Below, in pieces: positions 35,361 through 45,419 of a DNA stretch of 64,000 nt (its first letter is position 1; every line of letters begins with the position of its first letter). The notes beneath the pieces are model-generated. The model saw nothing but the letters and a program-made list of their open reading frames with translations. It was not told the DNA's origin and made no database searches. The translations under genes and the position numbers were made by a program. This stretch comes from Glycomyces sp. NRRL B-16210 (GTDB lineage: Bacteria > Actinomycetota > Actinomycetes > Mycobacteriales > Micromonosporaceae), in assembly GCF_000719515.1 (NCBI RefSeq), contig NZ_JOGR01000013.1, forward strand, positions 226,993-290,992, written 5' to 3'.

Positions 35361-38300
35361 ATGACCGAAACCGACGCGCCCCGCGAAGACCAGCTCGAAC
35401 TCCCCGCCTCCTGGGCCAAGGTCCTGCCGCCCCGGCGCGGCCTGCGCGCCGCCGGTCCGGTCGAACTCGACCCCGGTGCCTCCGAGGCGGTCCGCGGCCT
35501 GATCGACTGGCACGAGCCCGAGATCCGCACCGCCATGGACAAGCCCGAGAACGCCGACTACGCGCCCGCGGTGCGCCGCCACCTCGACAGCCTCGCGGGC
35601 GGCGGCGAGCCCGACCCGCTCGGCGCCGGAGCGATCGCCGCGCTCGTCGGCGTCAGCGAGCGGCGCAAGTCCGAGTCGTCCCTGCGCCCCGAGTTCGACG
35701 CCTGGGTCGCCGACTACGGGCTGCCGTTCGCCGTCGCCGCCGCCATCGTCCGGTACTCGGTCGACCCGTGGGCCGGCGCCTACAACCGGCGCCTGCGCGG
35801 CCAGATCGCCGAGCGCAGGCTCACGGTCACCAGCCTCGCCCAGCTCGGCTCGGTCGCCGCCGTCTTCGACGGCGCCGTCAACCCGGTGCGCGGCCTGCTC
35901 GCGTCCGCGTCCGAAACGGAGTACGCGGCGGCCGTGGCGCGGGTCGGCGCCGTCCGCACCGACGCGACCCGGCGCTTCGTCACCGCACTCGTGATGCCCG
36001 AGCAGCGGGCGTGGACCGAGGAGGCCTGCCGCGAGTTCGACCCCCAGGAGGAGTACTACGCCGAGGTCCTGCTGTGGAGCGCCCTCGACGACCCCGCGGC
36101 GGTGGCCGCCGCCGGACTGGGCCGGATCAACCAGTGGTGGATCACCACCGATATGGTCGCCGCGATCGTCGGCAACCTCGGCGCGCACAGCCTCCCGATC
36201 CTCCTCGACACCCTGCGCCAGCACCCGAACGGCGAGGCCCGCCGCCTCCTGCTGAAGGCCGTCGCGCTCCTGCCGACCGACGAGGCCATGGCCTACCTCG
36301 TCGCCAATCTCGCCGAGCCGTACGTGCTCCCGCACCTCGCCGACGCCGCCAAGCGGTTCCCCGCGCGGGCGCTGCGCGTCATCGCCGCCAAAGCCGAAGT
36401 GACCGCGCCCGAACTGCGGCCCATGCTCGCCTCGCTCGCCGACCGCGTCCCCGACCAGCACCGCGACGCGCTCACCGACACCGAGCGCGCCGCCGTCGAA
36501 GCGCTCACCGCCACCATCGCCGCCGTCCCCAGCGCGCCCGCGAAGTCGCTGCCGCCGCTGCTGACGAGTCCGCCGTGGACCGCCAAGCGCGCCAAACGCA
36601 AGCCCGTCGTCATCGAAGGCCTCACCTCGCCCGCCGAGACCCGCGTCGTATGGGCCGAAGGCGAACGGGACCGCTGGTCGCAGGCCAAGTACAACTACTT
36701 CGGCCGCTACAGCGACGAGGACTGGCACCGGCGCATCCTCTCGCTCGGCACGCCCGACGCCGATAACCTGCTCGCCATCGCGCTCACCTACGCGCCCATG
36801 CCGATCGCGACCAAGGCCCTGGAGAAGTGGCGCGGCGCGTTCGCCCTGTACCAACCGAGCGACCTCAAGGTGATCCTCTCCCGCTTCGAGGCCCGGGTCG
36901 CCGACCGGGTCGTCGCCCAGCTGCGATCCAACTCGATCCACCACGAGACCATCGTCCCGATCCGCGGCGTCGAGGCCGCGCGCCTGGCCGCCGACTGGTT
37001 CGCCCGCCTCAAATCCGCGCGCCCCAGCGCCATCGCCTGGATCGACCGGCACGGCGCCGACGGCGCGGCCCTGCTCGTCCCCGACGCGCTCGGCGCCGAC
37101 AAGAAGGCCCGCCGCAACGCCGAAGGCGCCCTGACCGTGGCCGCGATGCGCCACGGCGCCGACGCGATCGCCGCCGCCGCGGCGCCCTACGGCGAAGCGG
37201 CGGTCGCCGCGATCGGCGACCTGCTCGACGGCGACCCGCTGGAGCCGCGCGGCGCGAAGGTCCCCAAGATCCCCGACTGGGCCACCGCCTACCCGCTCCC
37301 GCCGGTGCTCCTCAAGGACCGCGAGCACGCCCTGTCGCGCCGATCGGTCCCGCACCTGATCACCGTGCTGGCCTTGGCGACTCCCGACTACCCGTACGCC
37401 GGCCTCGACGTCGTCGCCGAGACCTTCGACCGCGCCTCGCTGGCCCGCTTCAGCAGGGCCCTGTTCCAGATGTGGCTCGCCGCGGGTGCGCCCACCAAGG
37501 AGGGCTGGGCCCTGACCCAGCTCGCCCACTTCGCCGACGACGACACCGTGCGCCTGCTCGCCCCGAAGGTCCGCGAATGGCCCGGCCAGTCCCAGCACAA
37601 GCGGGCCGTCACCGGTCTCGGCGTGCTCGGCGCGATCGGCTCCGAAGAGGCCCTGCGCGCCATCCAGGGCATCGCCGACAAGGTGAAGTTCAAGGCCCTC
37701 AAGGAAGAGGCGCGAATCCAGATCGAAGCGATCGCCACCGGCCTGGGCCTGAGCCGCGAGCAGCTCGCCGACCGGCTCGTGCCGGACTTCGGCCTCGGCG
37801 AGGACGCCGCACTGACCCTCGACTACGGCCCGCGCGCGTTCACCGTGGTCTTCGACGAGCAGCTCAAGCCGTACGTCACCGACGCGACCGGCAAGCCCCG
37901 AAAAAGCCTGCCCAAACCCGGAGCGAAGGACGACCCGGAGGTCGCCGCGGCCGCCTACAAGCGGTTCTCCCTGCTCAAGAAGGAACTGCGGACCGCCTCC
38001 GCCGACCAGGTCGCCCGCCTGGAGAACGCGATGGCCCAGGGCCGCACCTGGAACGCCGAGGAGTTCACCCGGTACTTCGCCACGCACCCCCTCGTCAAGC
38101 ACCTCGCCCGCCGCCTGGTGTGGACCGCCGAATCCGGCGGCGCGAGCATCGGGTTCCGCATCGCCGAGGACGGCACCCTCTCCGACGTGGACGACGACGC
38201 CGTGGCGCTCCCCGACGACGCCGTGATCCGCCTCGCGCACCCGATCCGACTGGGCGCCTCGGAGATCGCGGCGTGGGCCGAGATCCTCGCCGACTACGAG

Positions 38301-38711
38301 ATCCTCCAGCCCTTCGAGCAGCTCTCGCGGCCGGTCATGGCCTTCACCGAGGACGAACTCGCCACCGGCTGCCTGGAGCGATTCGAGGGCGCGAAGGTCG
38401 AGGTCGGCCGCGTCCTCGGCCTCACCAAGCGCGGCTGGCTGCGCGCCTCCCCCGAGGACGGCGGGGTCGAACCGGGCGTGTATTTCCCGCTGCCCGAAGG
38501 CGGGTTCGTGACCGTCGCGCTCGACCCGGGCATCTGGGTCGGCATGATCGGCGAGAACCCGATCCAGACCTTCGCGGGCGTGCGCGTCGCCGACCAGCGC
38601 GACTTCTGGTACGGCGGGGAGCGCGACAAGGAGACCCGACCGCCCGCGGTCGACCCGCAGACGGCCTCGGAGATCCTCGCCGCGCTGGCGCGGATCACCG
38701 GCCGGTCCTGA
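35361..38711 (+). CDS. DUF4132 (YehI/MolR-like) protein 4
   Basis: Full-length paralog of 1,116 residues starting MTETDAPREDQLELPASW at ATG 35361. Same architecture as paralogs 2 and 3, with DUF4132 from about residue 820. The segment HLITVLALATPDYPYAGLDVVAET and the following repeat are almost the same as in paralog 2, also at DNA level (37555-37615 identical to 30669-30729), whereas the N-terminal 380 residues differ much more. One conserved cysteine of the set (ETCDRASL) is phenylalanine here (ETFDRASL). Function unknown; part of the YehI-YehL-YehM-YehP-YehQ-like module. Confidence 0.9.
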   Translation: MTETDAPREDQLELPASWAKVLPPRRGLRAAGPVELDPGASEAVRGLIDWHEPEIRTAMDKPENADYAPAVRRHLDSLAGGGEPDPLGAGAIAALVGVSERRKSESSLRPEFDAWVADYGLPFAVAAAIVRYSVDPWAGAYNRRLRGQIAERRLTVTSLAQLGSVAAVFDGAVNPVRGLLASASETEYAAAVARVGAVRTDATRRFVTALVMPEQRAWTEEACREFDPQEEYYAEVLLWSALDDPAAVAAAGLGRINQWWITTDMVAAIVGNLGAHSLPILLDTLRQHPNGEARRLLLKAVALLPTDEAMAYLVANLAEPYVLPHLADAAKRFPARALRVIAAKAEVTAPELRPMLASLADRVPDQHRDALTDTERAAVEALTATIAAVPSAPAKSLPPLLTSPPWTAKRAKRKPVVIEGLTSPAETRVVWAEGERDRWSQAKYNYFGRYSDEDWHRRILSLGTPDADNLLAIALTYAPMPIATKALEKWRGAFALYQPSDLKVILSRFEARVADRVVAQLRSNSIHHETIVPIRGVEAARLAADWFARLKSARPSAIAWIDRHGADGAALLVPDALGADKKARRNAEGALTVAAMRHGADAIAAAAAPYGEAAVAAIGDLLDGDPLEPRGAKVPKIPDWATAYPLPPVLLKDREHALSRRSVPHLITVLALATPDYPYAGLDVVAETFDRASLARFSRALFQMWLAAGAPTKEGWALTQLAHFADDDTVRLLAPKVREWPGQSQHKRAVTGLGVLGAIGSEEALRAIQGIADKVKFKALKEEARIQIEAIATGLGLSREQLADRLVPDFGLGEDAALTLDYGPRAFTVVFDEQLKPYVTDATGKPRKSLPKPGAKDDPEVAAAAYKRFSLLKKELRTASADQVARLENAMAQGRTWNAEEFTRYFATHPLVKHLARRLVWTAESGGASIGFRIAEDGTLSDVDDDAVALPDDAVIRLAHPIRLGASEIAAWAEILADYEILQPFEQLSRPVMAFTEDELATGCLERFEGAKVEVGRVLGLTKRGWLRASPEDGGVEPGVYFPLPEGGFVTVALDPGIWVGMIGENPIQTFAGVRVADQRDFWYGGERDKETRPPAVDPQTASEILAALARITGRS

Positions 38712-38741
38712 CCGTGTTCGAACCGGGGATCGCCGGCCGGT

Positions 38742-38762
38742 GTCGCACGCGGTCCCTATGAT
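38742..38762 (+). promoter_or_regulatory. GTCGCA-N7-CCTAT element before DUF4132 gene 5
   Basis: GTCGCA (38742-38747), CGCGGTC, CC, then TATGAT (38757-38762), the best -10 of the set, 33 bases before the ATG. It may be the main promoter for the downstream ATPase-VWA-SWIM genes, which have no promoter of their own in sight. Confidence 0.6.
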
Positions 38763-38795
38763 CTTGGGGAACCTCCCGCCCCGTGAAGGAATGAA

Positions 38796-41700
38796 ATGAC
38801 CGAACCCGTTGCCGCGCAAGAAGATCAGGCGAACCTCCCGCCTGAGTGGGCGGCCTTGGTGCTGCCGAGGCGCGGCAACGGGGTCCGGTCGCCGAACACG
38901 GTCGACCCGGCCGCCGTCGCAGCGGTCGCCGCGCGGATCGAGGCCGCACGCGAGCATTTCGAAGCCGCCCTCGAACGCCCCGAGACCGATCCGGGCCTCG
39001 CCCGCGCCGCCCGGGCGCACCTCGGCGGCGAGCCGGACCCGGCCGGGGCGGGCGCGGTCATCACGCTGCTCAGGTTCACCAGGCACTACCACTCCGCGAT
39101 GTTCCGCGTCGCCGACGAACGCGCCGACCGCTGCGCGGAGCTGTTCGCGCACCTCGCCGCCGCGCACGGCCTGCCGTTCGCCGTCGCCGCGCTCATCGAG
39201 GACTTCGGCATCGGCATCCGCTGGTACCAGGACCCCGAAGACCGCCCCGAACGGCTGCCCGCGCTCGTCCCGGGCGAACCGAGCTCCCTCAAATGGATGC
39301 TCCTGGGCGGCCGGGGACGCCTGCTCGCCTTCGTCCGCGCGCGCATCGCCGACGCCGCGCCCGAGGAGTACGAGCGCCTCGTCGCCCTGGCCGGCGAACA
39401 CCGCGACACCCCGCCGAAGCGGCTCGCCGCGGCCCTGTTCCTGCCCGACCAGACCGCCTGGGTCACCGAGGTCTGCCGGGAGCGCCGCACCGCGACGACC
39501 GACCTCACCGTCGACCCGCTCCTGTGGGCCTCCCTCGGCGAGCGCGTACATGCCGACCTCCTCGGCGCCGAGAAGTTCGCCGGCCTCGACTTGCAGCGCA
39601 ACGTCCTCGCCGAACTCGTCGCCGCCCTCGGCCCCGACGCCCTCCCGCTGCTCACCGCGGCCCTCGGCCGCAAGCGCCTCGACTTCAAACAGCGATCGGC
39701 CCTCTACGAGGCGATCGCGCTCGTCCCGAGCGACGCGGCCGCCGACCTCCTCGTCCGCTGCGCCGGCGAGGCCGAAGTGCTCACCGGGCTCCGCTGCGCC
39801 GCCTTGCACGCCTCGACCCGCTTCGCGAGCGCCGTCGCCCGCGCCGACGACCTCCCGGCGGCCGACGCGATCCGCCTCTGCGGGGCCCTCCGGCAAGAGG
39901 ACGTGCCGCTCGAAGCGACCCTGAAAGACCTCGACGAGCGCGACCGCGCCGCCGTCGAAGCGCTCCTGGACAAGACCGTCCCCACCACCGCCGGACCCGG
40001 ACGGCTCCCCGATCCCCTCACCGAACCCGCCTGGACCCAGCGCGCCAAACGCCGCCCCGCCGCGCCGCTCGAAGGACTCACAGCGCCCGCTGGCACCGCG
40101 ATCGTCTGGGGCGAAGGCGAATACGAACGCGCCATGGCCATCGAACCCGAGTTCAGCTCCTGGGACCCCGAGACGTACTGGGTCGACCCGGCCGACCTCG
40201 GCCTGAACGTGACCGAGCGCTTCTGGGGACGCCTGGCCCGCGGCGGCGCTCCCGTCGCCGACGCGGTCGTGGCCCGCATGAGGGACAAACCGAAATACGC
40301 CCAGGCGATCGTGCCGATCCGCAGCGCCGCCGCCGCGGCACTCGTCGCCGACTGGTTCGGCCGCCTCAAATCCGCCCGCGCCCACGCCGTCGACTGGCTC
40401 GACCGCCACGGCGAACACGCCGTCCCCCTCCTCGCCCCGGCGGCGCTCGGCGGCAACAACCGCGAACGCGCCGGCGGCGAAGCCGCCCTGCGCTACCTCG
40501 GCCTGCGCCTCGGCCCCGACGCCGTCCTCCGCGCCGCCGAACCCCATGGGCCCGAAGCCCTCACGCGCGTACGAGACCTCCTCGCCGCCCACCCGCACAC
40601 GCCGCTCGCGGGCCCGGCCCCCAAACCCGGCCCCTGGGCCGACCCGGCCATGCTCCCGCCGGTCATGCTCCGCGGCACCGACCCCGCCCAGCCCCGCGCC
40701 GCACTCCCGCGCGCCTCGGTGCACCACCTCATCGCCGCCCTGTCGCTGTGGTCGACCCGCATCCCGTTCCCCGGCACCGACCTCTACACCGAGCACTGCG
40801 AACCCGACTCGCTGCGCCGCTTCTCCCTGGCCCTGTTCGAACTCTGGCTCCGCGCCGAAGCCCCCAGCAAGGACTCCTGGGCCGTCGACCAGCTCGGATG
40901 CTTCGGCGACGACGCCACCGCCGCCGTGCTCGGCCCCCTCGCCTTCACCTGGCCCGGCCGCGGCCAAGCCGACCGGGCCCTCCTCGCCATCGAAGTGCTC
41001 GCCCACATCGGCACCGACACCGCCTTCACCCACCTGCGCGCGATCGCCCTCGCCGACCGGTCCCGCGCCGTCTCCCAACGCGCCTGGACCCTCGCCGGAC
41101 GACTCGCCGCCGCACGCGGCCTCGACATCGAGACCTACGCCGACCGCCTCGTCCCCGACCACGGCGTCACCGACCCCGAGACGCTCACCTTCGACTACGG
41201 ACCCCGCCGCTTCCACGCCAGCTTCGACCACCTCCTCAACCCCCACCTCGCCGACGAGACCGGCAAGATCCGCAAATCCCTCCCCAAACCCGGCGTGCGC
41301 GACGACGCGCCCGCCGCCAAGGCCGCCATCACCCGATACAAGCGCCTCGTCAAAACCGTCGCCACCGAAGCCGAAACCCAGATCGAACGCCTCCGGACCG
41401 CGATGCTCGACGGCCGCACCTGGAACCCCGACGCCTTCGCCGCACTCCTCGACCACCCCCTCGTGCGACCCTTCGCCACCCGCCTGGTCTGGTTCAGCGG
41501 CACAGGCTTCCGCATCGCCGAAGACGGCGGCTTCGCCGACGTGCACGACCGCGAGTTCACCCCCGAAGGCCCCATCCGGCTCGCCCACCCCGCCCTCCTC
41601 GGCCCCGACACCCCCGCCTGGGCCGCCCTCCTCGGCGACTACGAAGTCCTCCAACCCTTCGACCAGCTCACCCGCCCCTCCGCGACCTTCACCGCCGACG

Positions 41701-42056
41701 AACTCGCCACCGGCCGCCTCACCCGCTTCGACGGCACCACCGCCGCCTTCGCCACCCTCGCCGAAACCCTCGGATGGACGCACCGCTTCACCTCGCCACA
41801 AGACGGCACCGACCGCACCGGGAACCTCGAACGCCCGATCCCCGGCGGCTGGCTCCTCGCCGACGCCGACCCCCGACCCGAGGGCTTCGCCCCCGAACCG
41901 ACCCTCCGCCTCACCCTGAACTCGGTGCGGCTCACCACGACCCGCAACCGCCACCCCGACCACGCCCGGCCCCTGCCCGGACACCGCCTCGACCCCGTGA
42001 CCGCCGCCGAACTCATCGACGGCCTCGCCGCCCTCACCCGCGACCGACTGAGCTAG
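38796..42056 (+). CDS. DUF4132 (YehI/MolR-like) protein 5, most divergent copy
   Basis: Paralog of 1,086 residues starting MTEPVAAQEDQANLPPEW; the upstream ATG at 38791 meets a stop after two codons. It keeps the family layout (N-terminal helical part, PAGTAIVWGEGEYERA linker, DUF4132 from about residue 797 with FDYGPRRFHASFDHLLNP, LPKPGVRDD and FRIAEDGGFAD). It differs clearly from paralogs 2-4 in the middle repeats and codes a shorter acidic insert. It is only ten bases from the MoxR ATPase gene, so this copy is the one most directly linked to the ATPase, as YehI is in E. coli; the other four are probably amplified variants (inference). Confidence 0.9.
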   Translation: MTEPVAAQEDQANLPPEWAALVLPRRGNGVRSPNTVDPAAVAAVAARIEAAREHFEAALERPETDPGLARAARAHLGGEPDPAGAGAVITLLRFTRHYHSAMFRVADERADRCAELFAHLAAAHGLPFAVAALIEDFGIGIRWYQDPEDRPERLPALVPGEPSSLKWMLLGGRGRLLAFVRARIADAAPEEYERLVALAGEHRDTPPKRLAAALFLPDQTAWVTEVCRERRTATTDLTVDPLLWASLGERVHADLLGAEKFAGLDLQRNVLAELVAALGPDALPLLTAALGRKRLDFKQRSALYEAIALVPSDAAADLLVRCAGEAEVLTGLRCAALHASTRFASAVARADDLPAADAIRLCGALRQEDVPLEATLKDLDERDRAAVEALLDKTVPTTAGPGRLPDPLTEPAWTQRAKRRPAAPLEGLTAPAGTAIVWGEGEYERAMAIEPEFSSWDPETYWVDPADLGLNVTERFWGRLARGGAPVADAVVARMRDKPKYAQAIVPIRSAAAAALVADWFGRLKSARAHAVDWLDRHGEHAVPLLAPAALGGNNRERAGGEAALRYLGLRLGPDAVLRAAEPHGPEALTRVRDLLAAHPHTPLAGPAPKPGPWADPAMLPPVMLRGTDPAQPRAALPRASVHHLIAALSLWSTRIPFPGTDLYTEHCEPDSLRRFSLALFELWLRAEAPSKDSWAVDQLGCFGDDATAAVLGPLAFTWPGRGQADRALLAIEVLAHIGTDTAFTHLRAIALADRSRAVSQRAWTLAGRLAAARGLDIETYADRLVPDHGVTDPETLTFDYGPRRFHASFDHLLNPHLADETGKIRKSLPKPGVRDDAPAAKAAITRYKRLVKTVATEAETQIERLRTAMLDGRTWNPDAFAALLDHPLVRPFATRLVWFSGTGFRIAEDGGFADVHDREFTPEGPIRLAHPALLGPDTPAWAALLGDYEVLQPFDQLTRPSATFTADELATGRLTRFDGTTAAFATLAETLGWTHRFTSPQDGTDRTGNLERPIPGGWLLADADPRPEGFAPEPTLRLTLNSVRLTTTRNRHPDHARPLPGHRLDPVTAAELIDGLAALTRDRLS

Positions 42057-42066
42057 AAAGACGCAC

Positions 42067-43155
42067 ATGAGCGACACGACCACCGCCGAACCGCGCCTCC
42101 AGCGCCCGCCCGCCGAGCGCCGCTACGCCGACGAACTCGCCAAGCTCGCCGCCGAGGACGACGCGCCCCGCCCGCCCGGCTGGGCCCTCAGCCTCCAAGC
42201 GGCCCGCACCTTCATCGTCGGCGACCCGTCCCGCGGCATCGCCAGGAAGTTCGTCGGCGACCCCTCGCTCATCGACCGCGCCCTCGTCACCCTCGCCACC
42301 AACCGCGGCCTCATGCTCGTCGGCGAACCCGGCACCGCCAAATCCCTGCTCTCCGAACTCATCGCCGCCGCCGTCTCCGGCGACTCCACCCTCACCATCC
42401 AAGGCGGCGCCTCCACCACCGAGGACCAGATCGCCTACTCCTGGAACTACTCCCTGCTCGTCTCCGAAGGCCCCACCCGGCGCGCCCTCGTCCCCGCGCC
42501 TCTCCTCCAAGGCATGGCCGAAGGCCGCGTCGTCCGCTTCGAGGAGATCACCCGCTGCCCCCTCGAAGTCCAGGACTCCCTGCTCTCCCCGCTCTCCGAC
42601 CGCGTGCTCGCCATCCCCGAACTCGACGCCGACCCCATGGTCTTCGCCCGCGAGGGCTTCAACATCATCGCCACCGCCAACACCCGCGACCGCGGCGTCA
42701 ACGAGATGAGCGCCGCCCTCAAGCGCCGCTTCAACTTCGAGACGGTCTTCCCCATCGCCGACTTCGACACCGAACTCGACCTCGTCGAGAACGAGGCCGC
42801 CACCGCGCTGGCCCGCTCGGGCGTGCCCGTCCCGCCCTCGCGGGACGTGCTCGCCGTGCTCGTGCGGGTCTTCCGCGACCTGCGCGCCGGCGACGCCCAG
42901 GGCGGGCGCCCGCAGGCGGTCATGTCCACCGCCGAGGCCGTCTCGGTCGCCCACGCCGTGGGCATCAAGGCCTGGTACCTGCGCGGCGGCGAGGCCCAGG
43001 CCGGCGACATCGTCGACTGCATGGCCGGGGCCGCGGCCAAGGACAGCGCCGAGGACCTCGCCCGCCTGCGCCGCTACCTCGAACAGAAGGCCCCCAAGCG
43101 CAAAGGCCCCCACTGGGCCTCGCTCTACCAGGCGCGGAACCTGCTGCCGGGATGA
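42067..43155 (+). CDS. yehL: MoxR-family AAA+ ATPase, YehL-like
   Basis: AAA+ ATPase of 362 residues. The Walker A loop is GEPGTAKS (residues 86-93); a Walker B-like VVRFEEIT has Glu159/Glu160; sensor 1 is IIATANTRDRGVNEMS, and ALKRRFNFETVFP is the arginine-finger region. MoxR ATPases work with VWA proteins as chaperone-like assembly or metal-insertion machines. Its neighbours (DUF4132 upstream; DUF5682, VWA and SWIM proteins downstream) match the E. coli yehI-yehL-yehM-yehP-yehQ order as I recall it. The stop overlaps the next ATG (ATGA, 43152-43155). The symbol is by analogy. Confidence 0.9.
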   Translation: MSDTTTAEPRLQRPPAERRYADELAKLAAEDDAPRPPGWALSLQAARTFIVGDPSRGIARKFVGDPSLIDRALVTLATNRGLMLVGEPGTAKSLLSELIAAAVSGDSTLTIQGGASTTEDQIAYSWNYSLLVSEGPTRRALVPAPLLQGMAEGRVVRFEEITRCPLEVQDSLLSPLSDRVLAIPELDADPMVFAREGFNIIATANTRDRGVNEMSAALKRRFNFETVFPIADFDTELDLVENEAATALARSGVPVPPSRDVLAVLVRVFRDLRAGDAQGGRPQAVMSTAEAVSVAHAVGIKAWYLRGGEAQAGDIVDCMAGAAAKDSAEDLARLRRYLEQKAPKRKGPHWASLYQARNLLPG

Positions 43156-45419
43156 TCGAGCGCCTTCACGTCCAAGGCGTGCGGCACCACTCGCCCGCCT
43201 GCGCCCGCCTCGTGGCCGAACGCGTCGAGGCGCTGCGGCCCGCCGCCGTCCTCATCGAGGGCCCCGCCGACTTCAACGACCGGCTCGACGAACTCGCCCT
43301 CGAACACGAACTGCCCGTGGCGATCTACTCCTACGCCAGCACCGACCTCGCCGTGCGCCGCTCCTGGACGCCCATGTGCGACTACTCGCCGGAGTGGGCC
43401 GCGCTCACCAAGGGCCGCCGCACCGGCGCCGACGTCAAGTTCATCGACCTCCCGGCCTGGCACGACGCCTTCGCGGGCATCGAGAACCGCTACTCCGACG
43501 CCGAGAAGCGCTACACCGAGGCGACCGACCGGCTCTGCCGCGCCTTCGCCGTGGACAACACCGACGCCCTGTGGGACCACCTGATCGAGATCGCCGATCC
43601 CGAAGGCCTCACCGAACGGCTCGACCAGTACTTCGACCTCGTCCGCGGCGAGTCGGAGGCGAGCGGGACCGACACCGAGCGCGAGGCGTACATGGCCCGG
43701 TGGATCAGGGCCGCGCTCGCCGCGACCGACGGGCCCGTGCTCGTCGTCTGCGGCGGCTTCCACGCCCCCGCGCTGCGCAAGCTCGCCGCGACCGGCACGA
43801 CCGAGGCCCCCGAGGTCCCCAGCCCGCCCGAAGGCACCGACGTGGGCGGCTTCCTCGTGCCCTACTCCTTCAAGCGCCTCGACGCCTTCGGCGGCTACCA
43901 GTCCGGGATGCCCTCGCCCGAGTACTACCAGCAGCTGTGGGAGCGGGGACCGGGGAGCGCGGCCGCCGCGCTCGTCCAGCGCATCACGATGCGCCTGCGC
44001 GGCAAGGGACTCCACGTCTCCACCTCGGACCTCATCGGCGCGCGCAGCCTCACCGACGGCCTCGCGCGCCTGCGCGGGCACGAGCGGCCCGGCCGCACCG
44101 ACCTCCTCGACGGCCTCGCCAGCGCCCTCATCAGCGACGACCTCGAACAGCCGCTCCCGTGGACCCGCCGCGGCACCCTCACCCCCGGGACCCACCCGGT
44201 CGTGGTCGAGATGACCGCCGCGCTCACGGGCGAACGGGTCGGGCGCCTCCACCCCGCCACGCCCGCGCCGCCGCTGGTCGCCGACGCCCAGGCCGAACTC
44301 GAACGCCTCGGCCTCGACGCCGACGCGGCCCTGCGCCTCGACCTCGTCAAACCCCGCGACCTCGAACGCAGCCGCCTGCTGCACTGCCTGCGGCTGCTGG
44401 CCATCCCCGGGATCAAACGCGCCGCCGGGCCCACCGCCGGCGCCGACGTCACCTCCGAGGAGCACTGGGACCTCCGCGCCCACGGCGACCGCCTCCCGGC
44501 GCTCATCGAGGCCGGGGCGCTCGGCGCGACCCTCGGCGACGCCGCCCAGACCGTCCTCGAGCAGCGGCTCGACCGCACCGGCGAACTGGACGCCATGGCG
44601 GGCATCCTCTTCGACGCCGCCCTGTGCGGGAGGGCCCATCTCACCGACCGGATCGGCGCGGCGGTGGAGGCCGCCGTGGCCGACAGCGGCGACGTGTCCG
44701 CGGTCGGGAAGGCCCTGTCGGTCGCTTTGGCGCTGTGGCGCCACGACCACCTGTTCGGTACGGCGGGCTCGGACCTGTACGCGGCGGTCATCGCCGCCTG
44801 CTGCGACCGCGTCCTGTGGCTCGTCGAAGGGCTCCACGCCCCGCCGGGCCCGGCCGACCTCGGGCGCCTCGACGCGCTGCGCGCCCTGCGGGACGCGGTG
44901 CGCCACGCCCCGGACCTGACGCCCTCGCCGGAGACGGTGACGCGGGCGGCCGACCGGATCGCGCTGGACGCGCAGGCCCCGCCGGACCTGCGCGGGGCGG
45001 CCCTGGGGCTCGCGTGGACCTTCGGCGCGCCGACCGACGCGGTCGCCGCCGCCGAGGGCGCGGCCGGGCCGAACCGGCTCGGCGACTGGCTCTCCGGGCT
45101 GTTCGCCCTCGCCCGCGAGGAGGTCCTCGCCGAGGCCCAAGGGGTCGTGGCCGCCGTGGACGAACTCGTCGGCGACCTGACCGAGGGGGAGTTCCTGGAG
45201 GCGCTTCCGGCGCTGCGCCAGGCCTTCGGGATGTTCCCGCCGCGCGAGCGGGGCCAGATCGCCGAGCGGATCGTGTCGCTGCGCGGCGGCGGCGACGCCT
45301 ACGACCTGACCGCGCGCCACGAGGTCGACCCGCTCACCGTGGCGGCCTCGATGGCGCTGGAATCGCGCGTTGAGGCCGTCCTCGAACGCGAACACCTGCT
45401 ATTCGGAGGGGAGTCCTGA
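43152..45419 (+). CDS. yehM: DUF5682 protein, YehM-like
   Basis: Cytoplasmic protein of 755 residues. The N-terminus (RLHVQGVRHHSPACARLVAERVEALRPAAVLIEGPADF) resembles the TraB/PrgY/ChaN-like fold, with conserved histidines in GVRHHSP and CGGFHAPAL that might bind a metal. The remaining two thirds are helical and alanine/leucine-rich with no named domain. It belongs to the DUF5682 family found next to MoxR/VWA genes. The start overlaps the ATPase stop by four bases, and its TGA overlaps the VWA gene's ATG by one base, so three proteins are made in a coupled way. Activity is unknown. Confidence 0.85.
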   Translation: MIERLHVQGVRHHSPACARLVAERVEALRPAAVLIEGPADFNDRLDELALEHELPVAIYSYASTDLAVRRSWTPMCDYSPEWAALTKGRRTGADVKFIDLPAWHDAFAGIENRYSDAEKRYTEATDRLCRAFAVDNTDALWDHLIEIADPEGLTERLDQYFDLVRGESEASGTDTEREAYMARWIRAALAATDGPVLVVCGGFHAPALRKLAATGTTEAPEVPSPPEGTDVGGFLVPYSFKRLDAFGGYQSGMPSPEYYQQLWERGPGSAAAALVQRITMRLRGKGLHVSTSDLIGARSLTDGLARLRGHERPGRTDLLDGLASALISDDLEQPLPWTRRGTLTPGTHPVVVEMTAALTGERVGRLHPATPAPPLVADAQAELERLGLDADAALRLDLVKPRDLERSRLLHCLRLLAIPGIKRAAGPTAGADVTSEEHWDLRAHGDRLPALIEAGALGATLGDAAQTVLEQRLDRTGELDAMAGILFDAALCGRAHLTDRIGAAVEAAVADSGDVSAVGKALSVALALWRHDHLFGTAGSDLYAAVIAACCDRVLWLVEGLHAPPGPADLGRLDALRALRDAVRHAPDLTPSPETVTRAADRIALDAQAPPDLRGAALGLAWTFGAPTDAVAAAEGAAGPNRLGDWLSGLFALAREEVLAEAQGVVAAVDELVGDLTEGEFLEALPALRQAFGMFPPRERGQIAERIVSLRGGGDAYDLTARHEVDPLTVAASMALESRVEAVLEREHLLFGGES

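Noticed and set aside
35250..42083. A 2,277-codon open frame on the minus strand, and many similar long antisense frames
   Set aside because: They are shadows of GC-rich genes on the other strand: Val/Gly/Glu/Asp/Arg-rich translations, no domains, no ribosome sites, and exact overlap with well-supported genes.
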